A stretch of 64,000 nt of DNA, taken from positions 721,501-785,500 of the forward strand of contig CAJJBE010000002.1 of NCBI GenBank assembly GCA_905182335.1. Direction: 5' to 3'. Both the position numbers and the translations under genes were made by a program. Source of the stretch: Flavobacteriales bacterium UBA4466. Lineage in GTDB: Bacteria; Bacteroidota; Bacteroidia; Flavobacteriales_D; Crocinitomicaceae. Position 1 is the stretch's first letter; every line of letters begins with the position of its first letter. The notes beneath the pieces were generated by a model. The model did not search any database, was not told the origin of the DNA, and worked only from the letters and a program-made list of their open reading frames with translations. This document shows positions 1-10,661 of the stretch, one piece after another.

Positions 1-671
1 TAGTAGTTTTTATATCCTCCTAATGTAATCCGATATGATAAGTCAATGTCTTCACCATACATAAAGAATGATTCATCTAAAAAGCCAACTTTATCCAGTG
101 TTGTTTTTCGCATTAGCATAAAAGCACCACTTAAAATGTCAATTTGATGATTCTCAAATTCAGATAAATGACCTAGATGATATTGTCCAAACCGTTTTGA
201 TTTAGGAAATACGCTAGATAAACCAAATATTTTATAAAATGCAACAAGTGGAGTAGGTAATCCTCTTTTGGATTCAGGAAGAAATAGTCCTTTACCATCT
301 ATCATTCTTACGCCCAGTCCTCCTGAATCTATTTGCTCATCCATAAACCCCAAAGTCTTGCTGAATGTGTCTTCTTCAACAACTGTATCAGGATTTAGTA
401 ATAAAACATATTGACCATTAGAAATATCTATGGCTTGGTTGTTTGCTTTTGAGAACCCAACATTATCTTTATTTTCAATTAAATGGAACTCGGGATATTT
501 GGCTTTCACCATTTCGATAGAACCGTCTACAGAGCAATTATCAACAATGAAAACTTCAGCTGAGAGATCTTTGATTCCTTTTCTGACAGAATCTAGACAT
601 TGATCCAAGAAGTATTTTACATTGTAATTTACAATGATGATACTGATTTTATATTTATAATTATAATTCAA
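1..671 (-). CDS. Glycosyltransferase family 2, partial at the window edge
   Basis: Transfers a sugar from a nucleotide-sugar donor, probably in surface polysaccharide assembly; donor and acceptor cannot be told from the sequence. The frame reads leftward from position 671 and runs off the window, so only about 223 N-terminal residues are seen. It shows the GT-A start 'SIIIVNYNVKYFLDQC', then 'FIVDNCSVDGS', the DXD-like 'LLNPDT' and the acidic 'MYGEDIDLSYR', the usual motif order of GT2 enzymes of the rhamnosyltransferase-like group. The only plausible start is a TTG two bases after the ridA stop, which suggests co-transcription with ridA. The C-terminus is not visible. Confidence 0.85.
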   Translation of the reverse strand, partial: MNYNYKYKISIIIVNYNVKYFLDQCLDSVRKGIKDLSAEVFIVDNCSVDGSIEMVKAKYPEFHLIENKDNVGFSKANNQAIDISNGQYVLLLNPDTVVEEDTFSKTLGFMDEQIDSGGLGVRMIDGKGLFLPESKRGLPTPLVAFYKIFGLSSVFPKSKRFGQYHLGHLSEFENHQIDILSGAFMLMRKTTLDKVGFLDESFFMYGEDIDLSYRITLGGYKNY

Positions 672-673
672 TA

Positions 674-1060
674 TTAGTTCTCGTTATTTACTGCGATGCA
701 GGATATTTCAATATCAACATTCATGGGAAGATTTGACACTTCAACGGTTTCTCTTGCTGGTGGAACCAAACGGAAGTATTCAGCATATATTTGATTTACC
801 TTCTTCAAATTGTTAAGATCTTTTAAGAAAATATTGCATTTTACGATATTGTCTATAGTCATCCCCGCTTCAGTTACTAGTGCTAATATGTTTTTCATAA
901 CCTGATGAGTTGAATCTTCTATTGAATTGTCAACTAAACTTCCTGTCTTTGGGTTTAGTGGTATTTGCCCAGAAACATAAAGTGTATCTTTGACTAAAAT
1001 TGCTTGGCTGTATGGTCCGATTGGATTAGGGGCCCCAGGAATTTGTATTACCTTTTTCAT
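674..1060 (-). CDS. ridA: RidA family 2-iminobutanoate/2-iminopropanoate deaminase
   Basis: Hydrolyses reactive enamine/imine intermediates formed by PLP enzymes such as threonine dehydratase; cytoplasmic trimer in characterised members. The 128-residue product has the family signature 'GAPNPIGPYSQAI' near the N-terminus, then 'YVSGQIPLNPKTG' and 'VPPARETVEVSNLP', which carries the conserved substrate-binding Arg. I chose the ATG at 1060 (MKKVIQIPG) rather than a TTG 18 bp upstream because family members begin here. It lies divergently from the amidotransferase gene and 2 bp upstream of the glycosyltransferase. A weak -7-like TAAACTTG lies upstream on its strand. Confidence 0.93.
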   Translation of the reverse strand: MKKVIQIPGAPNPIGPYSQAILVKDTLYVSGQIPLNPKTGSLVDNSIEDSTHQVMKNILALVTEAGMTIDNIVKCNIFLKDLNNLKKVNQIYAEYFRLVPPARETVEVSNLPMNVDIEISCIAVNNEN

Positions 1061-1073
1061 CTTGTTACTTTTG
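1042..1073 (+). promoter_or_regulatory. Bacteroidota-type promoter for the amidotransferase gene
   Basis: TTTG at 1042-1045, a 20-bp spacer, then TACTTTTG at 1066-1073 match the -33/-7 consensus of the Bacteroidota primary sigma factor (TTTG, about 20 bp, TAnnTTTG). It overlaps the first codons of ridA on the other strand and would give a leader of about 20-25 nt before the TTG start at 1102. No transcript evidence is available. Confidence 0.55.
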
Positions 1074-1101
1074 TACAAGTTTACACAAAAAAATAGAGCT
1101 T

Positions 1102-1656
1102 TTGAAGCAGATTCTTCTTCTAGATAATTATGATTCGTTCACATTCAATTTACAACATTACTTAGTAAGTCTTGATGTTAAAGTAGATGTCATTCGCAAT
1201 GATGTTAAAATTGAGAGTTTATTAAATTATGATGGCGTTGTTATTTCTCCTGGTCCAGGTCTACCAAAAGAAGCAGGGTGTTTAATGGATGTTTTATCTA
1301 TTTCCAGAGGGCGAACACCTGTTCTCGGTGTTTGCTTAGGTATGCAAGGTATGTGTGAATTTCTAGGAGGAACGTTGTATAATCAACCTGTAGTGAAACA
1401 TGGAGTTCAAGAAGTAATTGAGATTGATTCAGGAGTTTTATTTAAAGGTCTTGATTCTGAAATTAAAGTAGGGCTATATCATAGTTGGGCTGTTAATGAA
1501 AATGGGAAATATAAAATTGTAGCACGATCAAAAAGTAATGTTATTATGGCTATTGAGGATATCGATTCGAAATTTTATGGAGTTCAGTTTCATCCAGAAT
1601 CTATTATGACAACAGATGGAATGAGAATTGTAAAGAATTTCATAAACTTGCTGTAA
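1102..1656 (+). CDS. Anthranilate / aminodeoxychorismate synthase component II (glutamine amidotransferase)
   Basis: Class I glutamine amidotransferase subunit that releases ammonia from glutamine for anthranilate synthase (TrpE partner) or aminodeoxychorismate synthase (PabB partner). At 184 residues it has the normal length. It shows 'LLDNYDSFTFNL' at the N-terminus, the oxyanion strand 'VISPGPGLP', the nucleophile elbow 'GVCLGMQ' (Cys about residue 78) and 'GVQFHPES' with the catalytic His and Glu. Translation appears to start at TTG (1102). There are no trp or folate genes beside it, so TrpG and PabA cannot be separated; the isolated location slightly favours a PabA-type or dual role. Confidence 0.9.
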   Translation: MKQILLLDNYDSFTFNLQHYLVSLDVKVDVIRNDVKIESLLNYDGVVISPGPGLPKEAGCLMDVLSISRGRTPVLGVCLGMQGMCEFLGGTLYNQPVVKHGVQEVIEIDSGVLFKGLDSEIKVGLYHSWAVNENGKYKIVARSKSNVIMAIEDIDSKFYGVQFHPESIMTTDGMRIVKNFINLL

Positions 1657-1673
1657 GTTAGAATAGGATGAGA

Positions 1674-2537
1674 TTAGATAAAAGAGAAGTCGACACGTCT
1701 ATTTCTCTGTTTTCCTTGAGAAGTTGAATTTGTATCTATAGGTGCCTTTTCCCCCTTAAAGTCAAATTTTAATCGGTCTGCTTGGAGGCCATGATGGACA
1801 AAGTATTGAATGATAGATTCAGCTCTTTCCTTTGATAGATTGATATTGTAATCATCTGTCCCGTCAGAATCTGTATGACCAATAACTTTAACTCGAAGAT
1901 CACTATGACCTTTGATTACTTTTATCATTTCATCAATAAAAACTAAGTGTTCAGGCCGAATATCAGATTCATCAAATTCAAAGAATACAGGCTGGAATAC
2001 AAATTCTTCACGCTCTGTGATTCTTATTTCTGGAGCATTTAGCTCTTCATTAATTCCATATAGGAATTCATTGAACCAGTACTGACCTTTTTCAGAGACA
2101 TTTTCTTTTACGAGCTTGACATCAGTCCTATACAATATTATTTTCCCAATCACTCGCTTACAATCAATGCTCTCATAATTACCCTCAAGATATCCGGTGT
2201 TTTTATTGAAGGTTAATTCAGCTTGGAATCTACACCATTTAATTCGAGACGATATTGAACTCTTTTGAATAGAAACTTGTTTAAAAGTAATTATATCCCC
2301 TTTAGCTGACCCCGAAATTCGTTTTAAGGCATACTTATCGGTATTGACAATTTCTTCTCTAGAGTAACCAGAAAAGAATCCATTGACAGCCTCTAGTTCT
2401 AAATAGAGTAATGTTCCTTTTTCAATCGGATATCCAGCGCGTATAATTATCCCTTCCCAATTACCATTGAAGTTGGTTTGTACTACTCCAATAAAAGGAA
2501 AGAAAAATATTGTAAATATTAAATAGTAAAATTTCAT
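1674..2537 (-). CDS. Secreted protein with C-terminal OmpA-like peptidoglycan-binding domain
   Basis: 287 residues. A hydrophobic signal peptide covers roughly residues 1-20. An unrecognised beta-rich N-terminal region follows (about 20-150). The C-terminal ~105 residues are an OmpA/MotB domain: 'FEFDESDIRPEH' followed by 'VKVIGHTDSDGTDDYN', 'LSKERAESI' and 'KQRNRRVDF', the residues that bind meso-diaminopimelate in the family. It probably anchors the outer membrane or a periplasmic partner to peptidoglycan. It stands alone, convergent with the amidotransferase gene (17-bp gap). The N-terminal half, with 'FNGNWEGII', resembles secreted lipocalin-like modules but I cannot assign it. Confidence 0.8.
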   Translation of the reverse strand: MKFYYLIFTIFFFPFIGVVQTNFNGNWEGIIIRAGYPIEKGTLLYLELEAVNGFFSGYSREEIVNTDKYALKRISGSAKGDIITFKQVSIQKSSISSRIKWCRFQAELTFNKNTGYLEGNYESIDCKRVIGKIILYRTDVKLVKENVSEKGQYWFNEFLYGINEELNAPEIRITEREEFVFQPVFFEFDESDIRPEHLVFIDEMIKVIKGHSDLRVKVIGHTDSDGTDDYNINLSKERAESIIQYFVHHGLQADRLKFDFKGEKAPIDTNSTSQGKQRNRRVDFSFI

Positions 2538-2706
2538 TATTTGTTTATTCGTAAATAAGCAAATAATGTTCCATATTTCACCAGTTTTTATTAAAACGAA
2601 GATAAAAAGCTCCTGAAAATGGAGGTATTAACAATTCACAAATAAATATGTTGATAAGTTCCATTTACTTTTATCTTTTGTACTGTCTAATACAACTTTC
2701 GTTCGT

Positions 2707-2714
2707 TATTTTTG
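2707..2714 (+). promoter_or_regulatory. Putative -7 box upstream of gyrB
   Basis: TATTTTTG matches TAnnTTTG and lies 44 bp before the gyrB ATG. The nearest TTTG (2677-2680) is 26 bp upstream, longer than the usual 17-23 bp spacing, so the -33 element is uncertain. Confidence 0.35.
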
Positions 2715-2755
2715 TGTTGTACTGATTTTTTAGGTGAGAGCCTTAATTGAGATAA

Positions 2756-4711
<1,956 letters not shown>

Positions 4712-4730
4712 AAATAGTACGAAAGAAATA

Positions 4731-4762
4731 AAAAGGGAGCTTTAGATGAGGCTCCCTTTTTA
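4731..4762 (+). terminator. Intrinsic terminator downstream of gyrB
   Basis: Perfect 10-bp arms (aaaagggagc at 4731-4740, gctccctttt at 4751-4760) with a 10-nt loop, ending in a T run. It lies 20 bp after the gyrB stop. Confidence 0.85.
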
Positions 4763-4815
4763 CTTCTCTCTAATTCGGGTTTAAAAAAATGGCCTATGTT
4801 TTAATAATTAGAAGG

Positions 4816-6072
4816 TTAGGTCTTTCTTTTCTTCTTTTTAGCAGCTGGAAAAAGGATGTTGTTTAATATAAGTCTGTATCCAGGAGAGTTCGGGTGGAGA
4901 TTCAGGTCTGTTGGTGGGTCACCCACACGATGTTCATAATCTTCAGGGTCATGACCTCCATAAAATGTCCAAGTGCCTTGTCCTAATTCACCATGAATAT
5001 AACGTGCCGTTCCTATGGATTTTGTTTCCCCAAGTATTAAAACGTTAGACTTTATTAAATCTCTTTTGAAATCAGTTGTCTGTCCCATGAATCCATTTAC
5101 AACATCGGTGTGACATTGGGTTAACATTGTAGGGACGACATCCCATTTTGCAGAGAATTCAAATAAGGTAAATTTATCTAGGCGTTCATTTCTTTTATGA
5201 AGTGACGTTCCGTCAATATCTGAATACTCATATTTTAAAGGATTTTTTACTAAAGTAAAATCTTCAAAAGCTAACGTGTTTTTGTAATCTAATTTATCTT
5301 GGCAATTTCGGTCGGAGGGATCTCCATCAAACATTGACTCGCAAATGTCAGTTTCATGGGCAGCTAGACCAATGTCAAAACTATCTGTGCCACTACACAT
5401 AGTAAAAAGGAAGCCTCCTCCAATAACAAAGTTTTTGATATTTGTTGCGACGGCTAATTTCATTTCTGAAACCTTATTGAAGCCCAACGAAGAAGATGAA
5501 GCCTCTAAATCTGCTACTTGTTTCTTGTACCAAGGGTACGCTCTGAAGTTAGAATAGAATTTACCATACTGTCCTGTAAAATCTTCGTGATGTAAATGAA
5601 GCCAATCATATTCAGGAAGCCCCCCTTTTACAATTGTTGAATCATAAAGTTTCTCATAAGGGATTTCTGCATATTCAAGAACCATTGTTACTGCATCATC
5701 CCAAGGCTGTTTTCCACCAGGAGTGTAAACAGCAATTTTTGGAGCTTTTTCCAGTTGAACAATTTCCATATTTACTTCTGGAGAACCAATTTCTAGTTTA
5801 ATATTATTTACTTGCCCATCAGCTAATATCTCATAGCTTATTCCGCGAATAATTAATTCTTCTTCAATAGTAATTAAATGAGGGGTTATAAAAGATCCTC
5901 CTCTATAATTAAGAAGCCATTCTATAATTACACCGTTTTCTAATAGATAAAACGAAAGCCCATAAGCCTTTAAATGATTCGATTGTGAATCATCCATAGG
6001 AATAAGAATTTGTGACCCAAAACTTAAGTTTGAAAAGCACAAGAGCGCAAGGATGGTTATAATTTTTTTCAT
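4816..6072 (-). CDS. Conserved secreted Bacteroidota protein, often mislabelled 'asparagine synthetase B'
   Basis: 418 residues with a signal peptide (residues 1-19, 'MKKIITILALLCFSNLSFG'). The body is strongly conserved in Bacteroidota to my recollection: 'IPMDDSQSNHLKAYG', 'EWLLNYRGGSF', 'AVYTPGGKQPWDDAVTMVL', 'DWLHLHHEDFTGQYGKFY', 'FYGGHDPEDYEHRVGDPPT' and a basic end 'FPAAKKKKRKT'. Databases often call such proteins asparagine synthetase B, but I see neither the N-terminal Cys nucleophile nor the AsnB synthetase PPi loop, so I do not accept that name. The His/Asp-rich stretches suggest a metal-dependent exported enzyme, which is inference only. It starts 35 bp upstream of the dnaB 3' end, on the same strand. 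Confidence 0.8.
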   Translation of the reverse strand: MKKIITILALLCFSNLSFGSQILIPMDDSQSNHLKAYGLSFYLLENGVIIEWLLNYRGGSFITPHLITIEEELIIRGISYEILADGQVNNIKLEIGSPEVNMEIVQLEKAPKIAVYTPGGKQPWDDAVTMVLEYAEIPYEKLYDSTIVKGGLPEYDWLHLHHEDFTGQYGKFYSNFRAYPWYKKQVADLEASSSSLGFNKVSEMKLAVATNIKNFVIGGGFLFTMCSGTDSFDIGLAAHETDICESMFDGDPSDRNCQDKLDYKNTLAFEDFTLVKNPLKYEYSDIDGTSLHKRNERLDKFTLFEFSAKWDVVPTMLTQCHTDVVNGFMGQTTDFKRDLIKSNVLILGETKSIGTARYIHGELGQGTWTFYGGHDPEDYEHRVGDPPTDLNLHPNSPGYRLILNNILFPAAKKKKRKT

Positions 6073-6107
6073 AGTAAATGTTACTTACAATAATTTTACA
6101 TCTTTAG

Positions 6108-7673
6108 TTAGAATGGTGGTGCATCACCACTTGCATCAAAGTCTAGATTATCATTATCGCTTTCTAATGGATTCATTTTACTTGGAATCGTATACGAACC
6201 TTGTTTGTCAAAATCATCGTTAGCACCTATTTTAGAGTGAATTGCGGCATTTGGGTCGGGGGAGAATCCTTCAACATTATCAAATTTAGCAAACTCTTTA
6301 ACGAACCTAAGCCTAACATTTTCTAGAGAACCATTTCTGTGTTTTGCAATAATAATTTCGCCAATCCCAGCATTTGAATTACCTGCTTCATCCTGCATGA
6401 AGCCATAATATTCAGGTCGATAAATAAATGATACGATATCGGCATCTTGCTCAATCGCTCCGGACTCCCTTAAGTCAGATAATATGGGTCTTTTGTCTCC
6501 TCCACGCTGCTCTACCGAACGACTCAGCTGAGAAAGTGCAACCATCGGCACGTTAAGTTCTTTTGCTATTTCTTTGATAGAGCGTGAGATAGATGAAATT
6601 TCTTGTTCACGATTCCCTCCACTTTTAGATGTACCCGCAGTCATAAGTTGCAAATAATCAATAATTACGACCTGTATATCGTATTGCATTTTTAATCTAC
6701 GGCATTTTGCACGTAAATCGAAAATACTAATACCAGGGCTGTCATCAATATATATAGGAGCTGTTGCTAGTTTTGTAATTCTACTGTGCAGTTGTTGAAA
6801 TTCATCATCTCTTAAGTCACCTTTTCTTAATTTCTCAGCCGGAATTCTTGTCTCAGCCGCGATAAGCCGCTTAACTAATTGTACAGAGGACATCTCTAAA
6901 GAGAATATAGCAACACCTTGATTGAAGTCTACCGCAGTATTTCTTGCCATTGAGAGAACGAAAGCTGTTTTACCCATTGCAGGTCTTGCGGCAATTACAA
7001 TCATGTCAGATTTTTGCCACCCAGCTGTCACTTTATCTAATTCAAAGAATCCTGTTGGAACACCTGATATCCCATCAGAATTTTCTGCAGCTTTTTCAAT
7101 TTCCTCAATAGCTTCACGAACAACATTTTGCATAATAGCTACGGATTTCCCCATATTATTCTCTGCAATCTTGAACAAATCCCCCTCTGCTTTATTTAAT
7201 ACATCAAAGACATCGTTGGTATCGTTATAGGCTTCTCTCATTACATCATTACTCATGCGAATTAACTCACGCTTAATGTGTTTTTCAGACACAATACGCG
7301 CATGGTATTCTACATGGGCTGTAGATCCAACACGACTAGTTAGTTGTGATACGTATACCGCGCCTCCAGCGGCTTCTAATTCACCACTTTTCACTAAATG
7401 ATTCGTGACGGTTAGTATATCTATCGGTTTTGATGAGCCGAATAATTCTTGAATAGCGCTAAAAATATATCGATGCTTAGGATCATAAAAACTATCTTCC
7501 TTTAGTATATCAACCGCATCCGTAACGGCATTTTTCTCAAGCATCATAGCTCCAAGTACTGCCCTTTCTAAATCTACAGCTTGAGGTGGTACTCTTCCAC
7601 TATCACCTAGTGTAGGAGTTGTTTTACTAATGCGAGAAACCGTTTTTCGCGAGTTTTCGGATTTATTTTCCAT
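6108..7673 (-). CDS. dnaB: Replicative DNA helicase DnaB
   Basis: Hexameric 5'-3' helicase at the replication fork. The 521-residue product has a DnaB N-terminal domain ('PPQAVDLERAVLGAMMLE' onward), a linker, then a RecA-like ATPase core with Walker A 'AARPAMGKTAF', Walker B 'VVIIDYLQLM', 'SQLSRSVEQRGGDKRP' and 'LRESGAIEQDADIV'. It has a long low-complexity acidic C-terminal tail (about 50 residues ending 'DASGDAPPF'), common in Bacteroidota DnaB. No intein interrupts the Walker region. A -7 box lies only 4 bp upstream of the ATG, implying a leaderless or nearly leaderless message. Confidence 0.97.
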   Translation of the reverse strand: MENKSENSRKTVSRISKTTPTLGDSGRVPPQAVDLERAVLGAMMLEKNAVTDAVDILKEDSFYDPKHRYIFSAIQELFGSSKPIDILTVTNHLVKSGELEAAGGAVYVSQLTSRVGSTAHVEYHARIVSEKHIKRELIRMSNDVMREAYNDTNDVFDVLNKAEGDLFKIAENNMGKSVAIMQNVVREAIEEIEKAAENSDGISGVPTGFFELDKVTAGWQKSDMIVIAARPAMGKTAFVLSMARNTAVDFNQGVAIFSLEMSSVQLVKRLIAAETRIPAEKLRKGDLRDDEFQQLHSRITKLATAPIYIDDSPGISIFDLRAKCRRLKMQYDIQVVIIDYLQLMTAGTSKSGGNREQEISSISRSIKEIAKELNVPMVALSQLSRSVEQRGGDKRPILSDLRESGAIEQDADIVSFIYRPEYYGFMQDEAGNSNAGIGEIIIAKHRNGSLENVRLRFVKEFAKFDNVEGFSPDPNAAIHSKIGANDDFDKQGSYTIPSKMNPLESDNDNLDFDASGDAPPF

Positions 7674-7677
7674 CTAC

Positions 7678-7685
7678 CAAAGATA
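7678..7685 (-). promoter_or_regulatory. -7 box abutting the dnaB start codon
   Basis: On the minus strand this reads TATCTTTG, a full match to TAnnTTTG, with only 4 bases before the dnaB ATG. A start point at the usual distance from a -7 box would fall on or next to the A of the ATG. No clear TTTG -33 element was seen. Confidence 0.45.
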
Positions 7686-7774
7686 CGTAATAGTATCAGC
7701 GAATTATATCTTTTAGTATAACTTTCCATAAAAAGATATGAAGAACAGTTTTCAACAATTGTTAATACTTATTC

Positions 7775-7782
7775 TAAATTTG
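7775..7782 (+). promoter_or_regulatory. -7 box abutting the mnmD start codon
   Basis: TAAATTTG matches TAnnTTTG and ends 4 bp before the ATG at 7787, again predicting a leaderless or nearly leaderless transcript. The -33 region is not obvious. Confidence 0.4.
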
Positions 7783-7786
7783 AATT

Positions 7787-8449
7787 ATGAAGCGAGAGTT
7801 AATTATAACAGATGATGGGTCGAATAGTATTTACATACCAGAAATGGATGAAACGTATCATTCAACACATGGTGCTATTCAAGAGGCAAAACATGTATTT
7901 ATCGAACAAGGATTAAAGCGGTTGGGTAAAACAGATATTAAGATTCTTGAAATGGGACTTGGCACAGGTTTGAACGTTTTATTATCGGCAATTGAATCAG
8001 AGAGGTTGAATGTGAAAATTGATTATGTTGGTATTGAAGCTTTTCCGGTTGAAAGCGAAATTTTTAGTGTATTGAATTACACTTTATTAATAGGAGAGGA
8101 ACATAGTTCCATGTTTAATAAAATACATGATATTCCTTGGGGATCGCCATTTAATATTAATGACCACTTCATTTTAACTAAAAATGAGATAAAAATTCAA
8201 AATTATCTTTTTAAAAAAGAATCCTTCGATATCGTTTATTACGATGCATTTGGACCACGAGTTCAATCTGAATTATGGTCGGTGGAAGTTTTAGAAAAGA
8301 TATTTGAATCGCTTAAGAAAGGCGGTTTTCTTGTGACATACTGCGCGCAAGGGCAATTTAAGCGTAACTTGAAAGAAGTTGGTTTTGAGGTGGAAGTATT
8401 GCCTGGACCTCTAGGTAAACGAGAAATGACTTTAGCGATTAGACAGTAG
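7787..8449 (+). CDS. mnmD: tRNA (5-methylaminomethyl-2-thiouridine)-methyltransferase, MnmD-type
   Basis: SAM-dependent methyltransferase for the last step of mnm5s2U34 synthesis in the tRNA wobble position; stand-alone MnmD corresponds to the N-terminal half of E. coli MnmC. The 220 residues show 'YHSTHGAIQEAKHVFIEQG' at the N-terminus, the SAM-binding glycine loop 'LEMGLGTGLNVLLS' (about residues 50-63), 'YVGIEAFPV' and the catalytic-site 'VYYDAFGPRVQSELW'. There is no oxidoreductase (MnmC2) domain. It converges with mtaB and overlaps it by 11 bp at the 3' ends, pairing two tRNA-modification genes tail to tail. Confidence 0.9.
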   Translation: MKRELIITDDGSNSIYIPEMDETYHSTHGAIQEAKHVFIEQGLKRLGKTDIKILEMGLGTGLNVLLSAIESERLNVKIDYVGIEAFPVESEIFSVLNYTLLIGEEHSSMFNKIHDIPWGSPFNINDHFILTKNEIKIQNYLFKKESFDIVYYDAFGPRVQSELWSVEVLEKIFESLKKGGFLVTYCAQGQFKRNLKEVGFEVEVLPGPLGKREMTLAIRQ

Positions 8450-9755
8450 CTGTATCCAAAATTGTACATTTCATGATACCATCACGGTCAATTTCATCCA
8501 TTGTGATTTCACGAAAAGCATTCGCTAATTCAGAATTGAAAGCAGTTTTTGTTTTTATATAATTAGAAGTAAAGCCATGCATGAATCCTTCATTGTCTTC
8601 GTTTTCAAAAAGAACAGTTTCAGTTTTACCTAGGTTTGTTTCATAGAATGCACGTTTCTTTTTGTAGGATAAGACATGTAGCTGTTTGCTTCTTTCTTTT
8701 CGAACATTCATCGGTACAGAATCACCAAGCTTTGCTGCTGTCGTATTTGCTCGTTCAGAATAGGTGAATACATGTAAGTAGGAAACTTCAAGGTCTTTTA
8801 AGAAATCTACAGTTTTCAAGAAATCTTCATCAGTCTCTCCTGGGAAACCAACAATAACGTCAACACCGATACATGCATCAGGTCTATGTTTCTTTATCAT
8901 TTTAATGCGCTCCGTAAAAAGCTCTCTTTCATATTTACGGCGCATTACTTTAAGGAGCTTGTTACTCCCGGATTGCAAAGGAATATGGAAATGTGGTACA
9001 AATAGTTTTGATTTTGTTAAAGTAAAATCGATGATTTCATCCGACAATAAGTTCGGCTCAATCGAAGAAATCCTAAAGCGACTAATACCTTTAACGTTGT
9101 CTAATGCTTTCACTAATTCAAAGAAATTCTCATCATCTCCTTGTCCAAAATCACCAATATTAACGCCTGTCAATACAACTTCTTTAATCTCTGTTTGTGC
9201 TATTTCTTCAGCTTGTTTAATCGTTTCTGAAATACTCGCATTTCTACTTTTCCCTCTTGCTAATGGAATAGTACAAAAAGTACAGAAGTAATCACATCCA
9301 TCTTGAATTTTCAAGAAAGAGCGTGTTCTGTCACCTATAGAAAAAGCCGGAATAAAATCTTTTGTTTCTTTGATACTTTCGTTTGATATGATAGTCTTTT
9401 CGTTCTTTTCTAATGATTCAATATGCTCAATAATATTGAATTTCTCATTCGCTCCCAAAACAATGTCAACGCCATTAATAGCCGCAATTGATTCGGGCTT
9501 TAGCTGAGCAAAACAGCCAATGATTGCCACAAATCCATTTGGATTTATCTTCATCGCGCGTTTTACAAGTTGCTTACACTTCTTATCTGCATTTTCAGTT
9601 ACAGAGCAGGTGTTAATTACAAAAATATCAGGATTTGCATCGTAATCAACTTTCGCGTACCCAGCCTCTTGAAAACTTCTGCCGATTGTAGAAGTTTCAG
9701 AAAAATTTAACTTACATCCTAATGTGTAAAATGCTACTTTCTTATATTGATTCAT
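8439..9755 (-). CDS. mtaB: tRNA (N6-threonylcarbamoyladenosine(37)-C2)-methylthiotransferase MtaB
   Basis: Radical-SAM methylthiotransferase that converts t6A37 to ms2t6A37 in ANN-decoding tRNAs. The 438 residues carry an N-terminal UPF0004 domain with Cys ligands ('YTLGCKLNFSE', 'VINTCSVTENADKKC', 'IIGCFAQL'), the radical-SAM cluster motif 'QDGCDYFCTFCTIPLARG' at about residues 150-168, 'VVLTGVNIGDFG', 'VDVIVGFPGETDEDF' and a C-terminal TRAM-like stretch. 'GCKLNF' and 'TGVNIG' place it with MtaB rather than MiaB or RimO. A -7 box lies 7 bp before the start. Confidence 0.93.
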   Translation of the reverse strand: MNQYKKVAFYTLGCKLNFSETSTIGRSFQEAGYAKVDYDANPDIFVINTCSVTENADKKCKQLVKRAMKINPNGFVAIIGCFAQLKPESIAAINGVDIVLGANEKFNIIEHIESLEKNEKTIISNESIKETKDFIPAFSIGDRTRSFLKIQDGCDYFCTFCTIPLARGKSRNASISETIKQAEEIAQTEIKEVVLTGVNIGDFGQGDDENFFELVKALDNVKGISRFRISSIEPNLLSDEIIDFTLTKSKLFVPHFHIPLQSGSNKLLKVMRRKYERELFTERIKMIKKHRPDACIGVDVIVGFPGETDEDFLKTVDFLKDLEVSYLHVFTYSERANTTAAKLGDSVPMNVRKERSKQLHVLSYKKKRAFYETNLGKTETVLFENEDNEGFMHGFTSNYIKTKTAFNSELANAFREITMDEIDRDGIMKCTILDTATV

Positions 9756-9762
9756 TGTCTAG

Positions 9763-9770
9763 CAAAAGTA
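9763..9770 (-). promoter_or_regulatory. -7 box close to the mtaB start codon
   Basis: Minus-strand TACTTTTG matches TAnnTTTG and is separated from the mtaB ATG by 7 bp, predicting a leader of zero to a few nucleotides. Confidence 0.45.
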
Positions 9771-10017
9771 AAATAAAAACTGATAATTATGCAGTTTGAT
9801 TGTGCTTATAACCTTGAATAGGATCTGTATTAGTTGTTCATTACCAATGAATTTCTTTTCTTTGATAGCTGTTAGGTTTAAGATAGGCGAAAGATACTGT
9901 AATATATTTGTTCAAGATGGACTCAGGTATTGTGAGATTTAGATTATTCGGTTTTATAATAAATAGTTATTAAAGATAAATACGTTGCTTTTGTCATCGG
10001 ATTTAAAAATAATAATA

Positions 10018-10488
10018 ATGAAGAAAGAGCTAAAGCTAAATTACAATCAATTAAATCATTGGGAAGAACTTTCTGATGCGGATCAGGTTTTGGTGCAAAA
10101 AGCAAAAGGTGTTATGTCGAATGCCTATACTCCTTATAGTAAGTTTAAGGTTGGTGCAGCTGTATTACTTTCTAATAATACTGTCGTTACTGGGAGTAAT
10201 CAAGAGAATATTGCTTATCCTTCAGGATTGTGTGCTGAGCGTGTAGCTTTATTTTATGCTGGCGCGAATTATCCAAACGAAAAGGTGAAAACATTATGTA
10301 TTGTTGCTAAAGGCAATTTAGTCTCCGTTGAAACAACTTTGTCTCCTTGTGGCGCTTGTCGACAAGTGATGTTAGAGACTGAAATAAGACAAGATGAACC
10401 TTATCGTGTAATTTTGGTTTGTCAGAATGATGTAACTATCATCTTTAGCTCTGCATCTGATTTTCTTCCACTAGCATTTGGTTTATAA
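10018..10488 (+). CDS. cdd: Cytidine deaminase
   Basis: Zinc enzyme that deaminates cytidine/deoxycytidine to uridine in pyrimidine salvage. The ATG at 10018 (MKKELKLNYN) gives 156 residues, typical of the homotetrameric class. Substrate and zinc motifs are complete: 'YTPYSKFKVGAAVLL', 'GLCAERVAL' (Cys and catalytic Glu) and 'LSPCGACRQVM' (two Cys ligands). An upstream in-frame TTG at 9985 would add 11 residues that do not resemble the family. It stands alone, 173 bp upstream of pdhA. Confidence 0.93.
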   Translation: MKKELKLNYNQLNHWEELSDADQVLVQKAKGVMSNAYTPYSKFKVGAAVLLSNNTVVTGSNQENIAYPSGLCAERVALFYAGANYPNEKVKTLCIVAKGNLVSVETTLSPCGACRQVMLETEIRQDEPYRVILVCQNDVTIIFSSASDFLPLAFGL

Positions 10489-10661
10489 TTACATTTTATT
10501 GATGTTTTTATTCTCTATCTACAATTCTAGTTGATAAAATTTAGCTTGTCTTAAAGCAAATGTGCTATTATACATAATAAATGAATTTCTATTTCTTTGA
10601 TACGGGATTAATTGAACTAAGATTTTTATATATTTACCACACATTAATAAAGAATAAAGGT

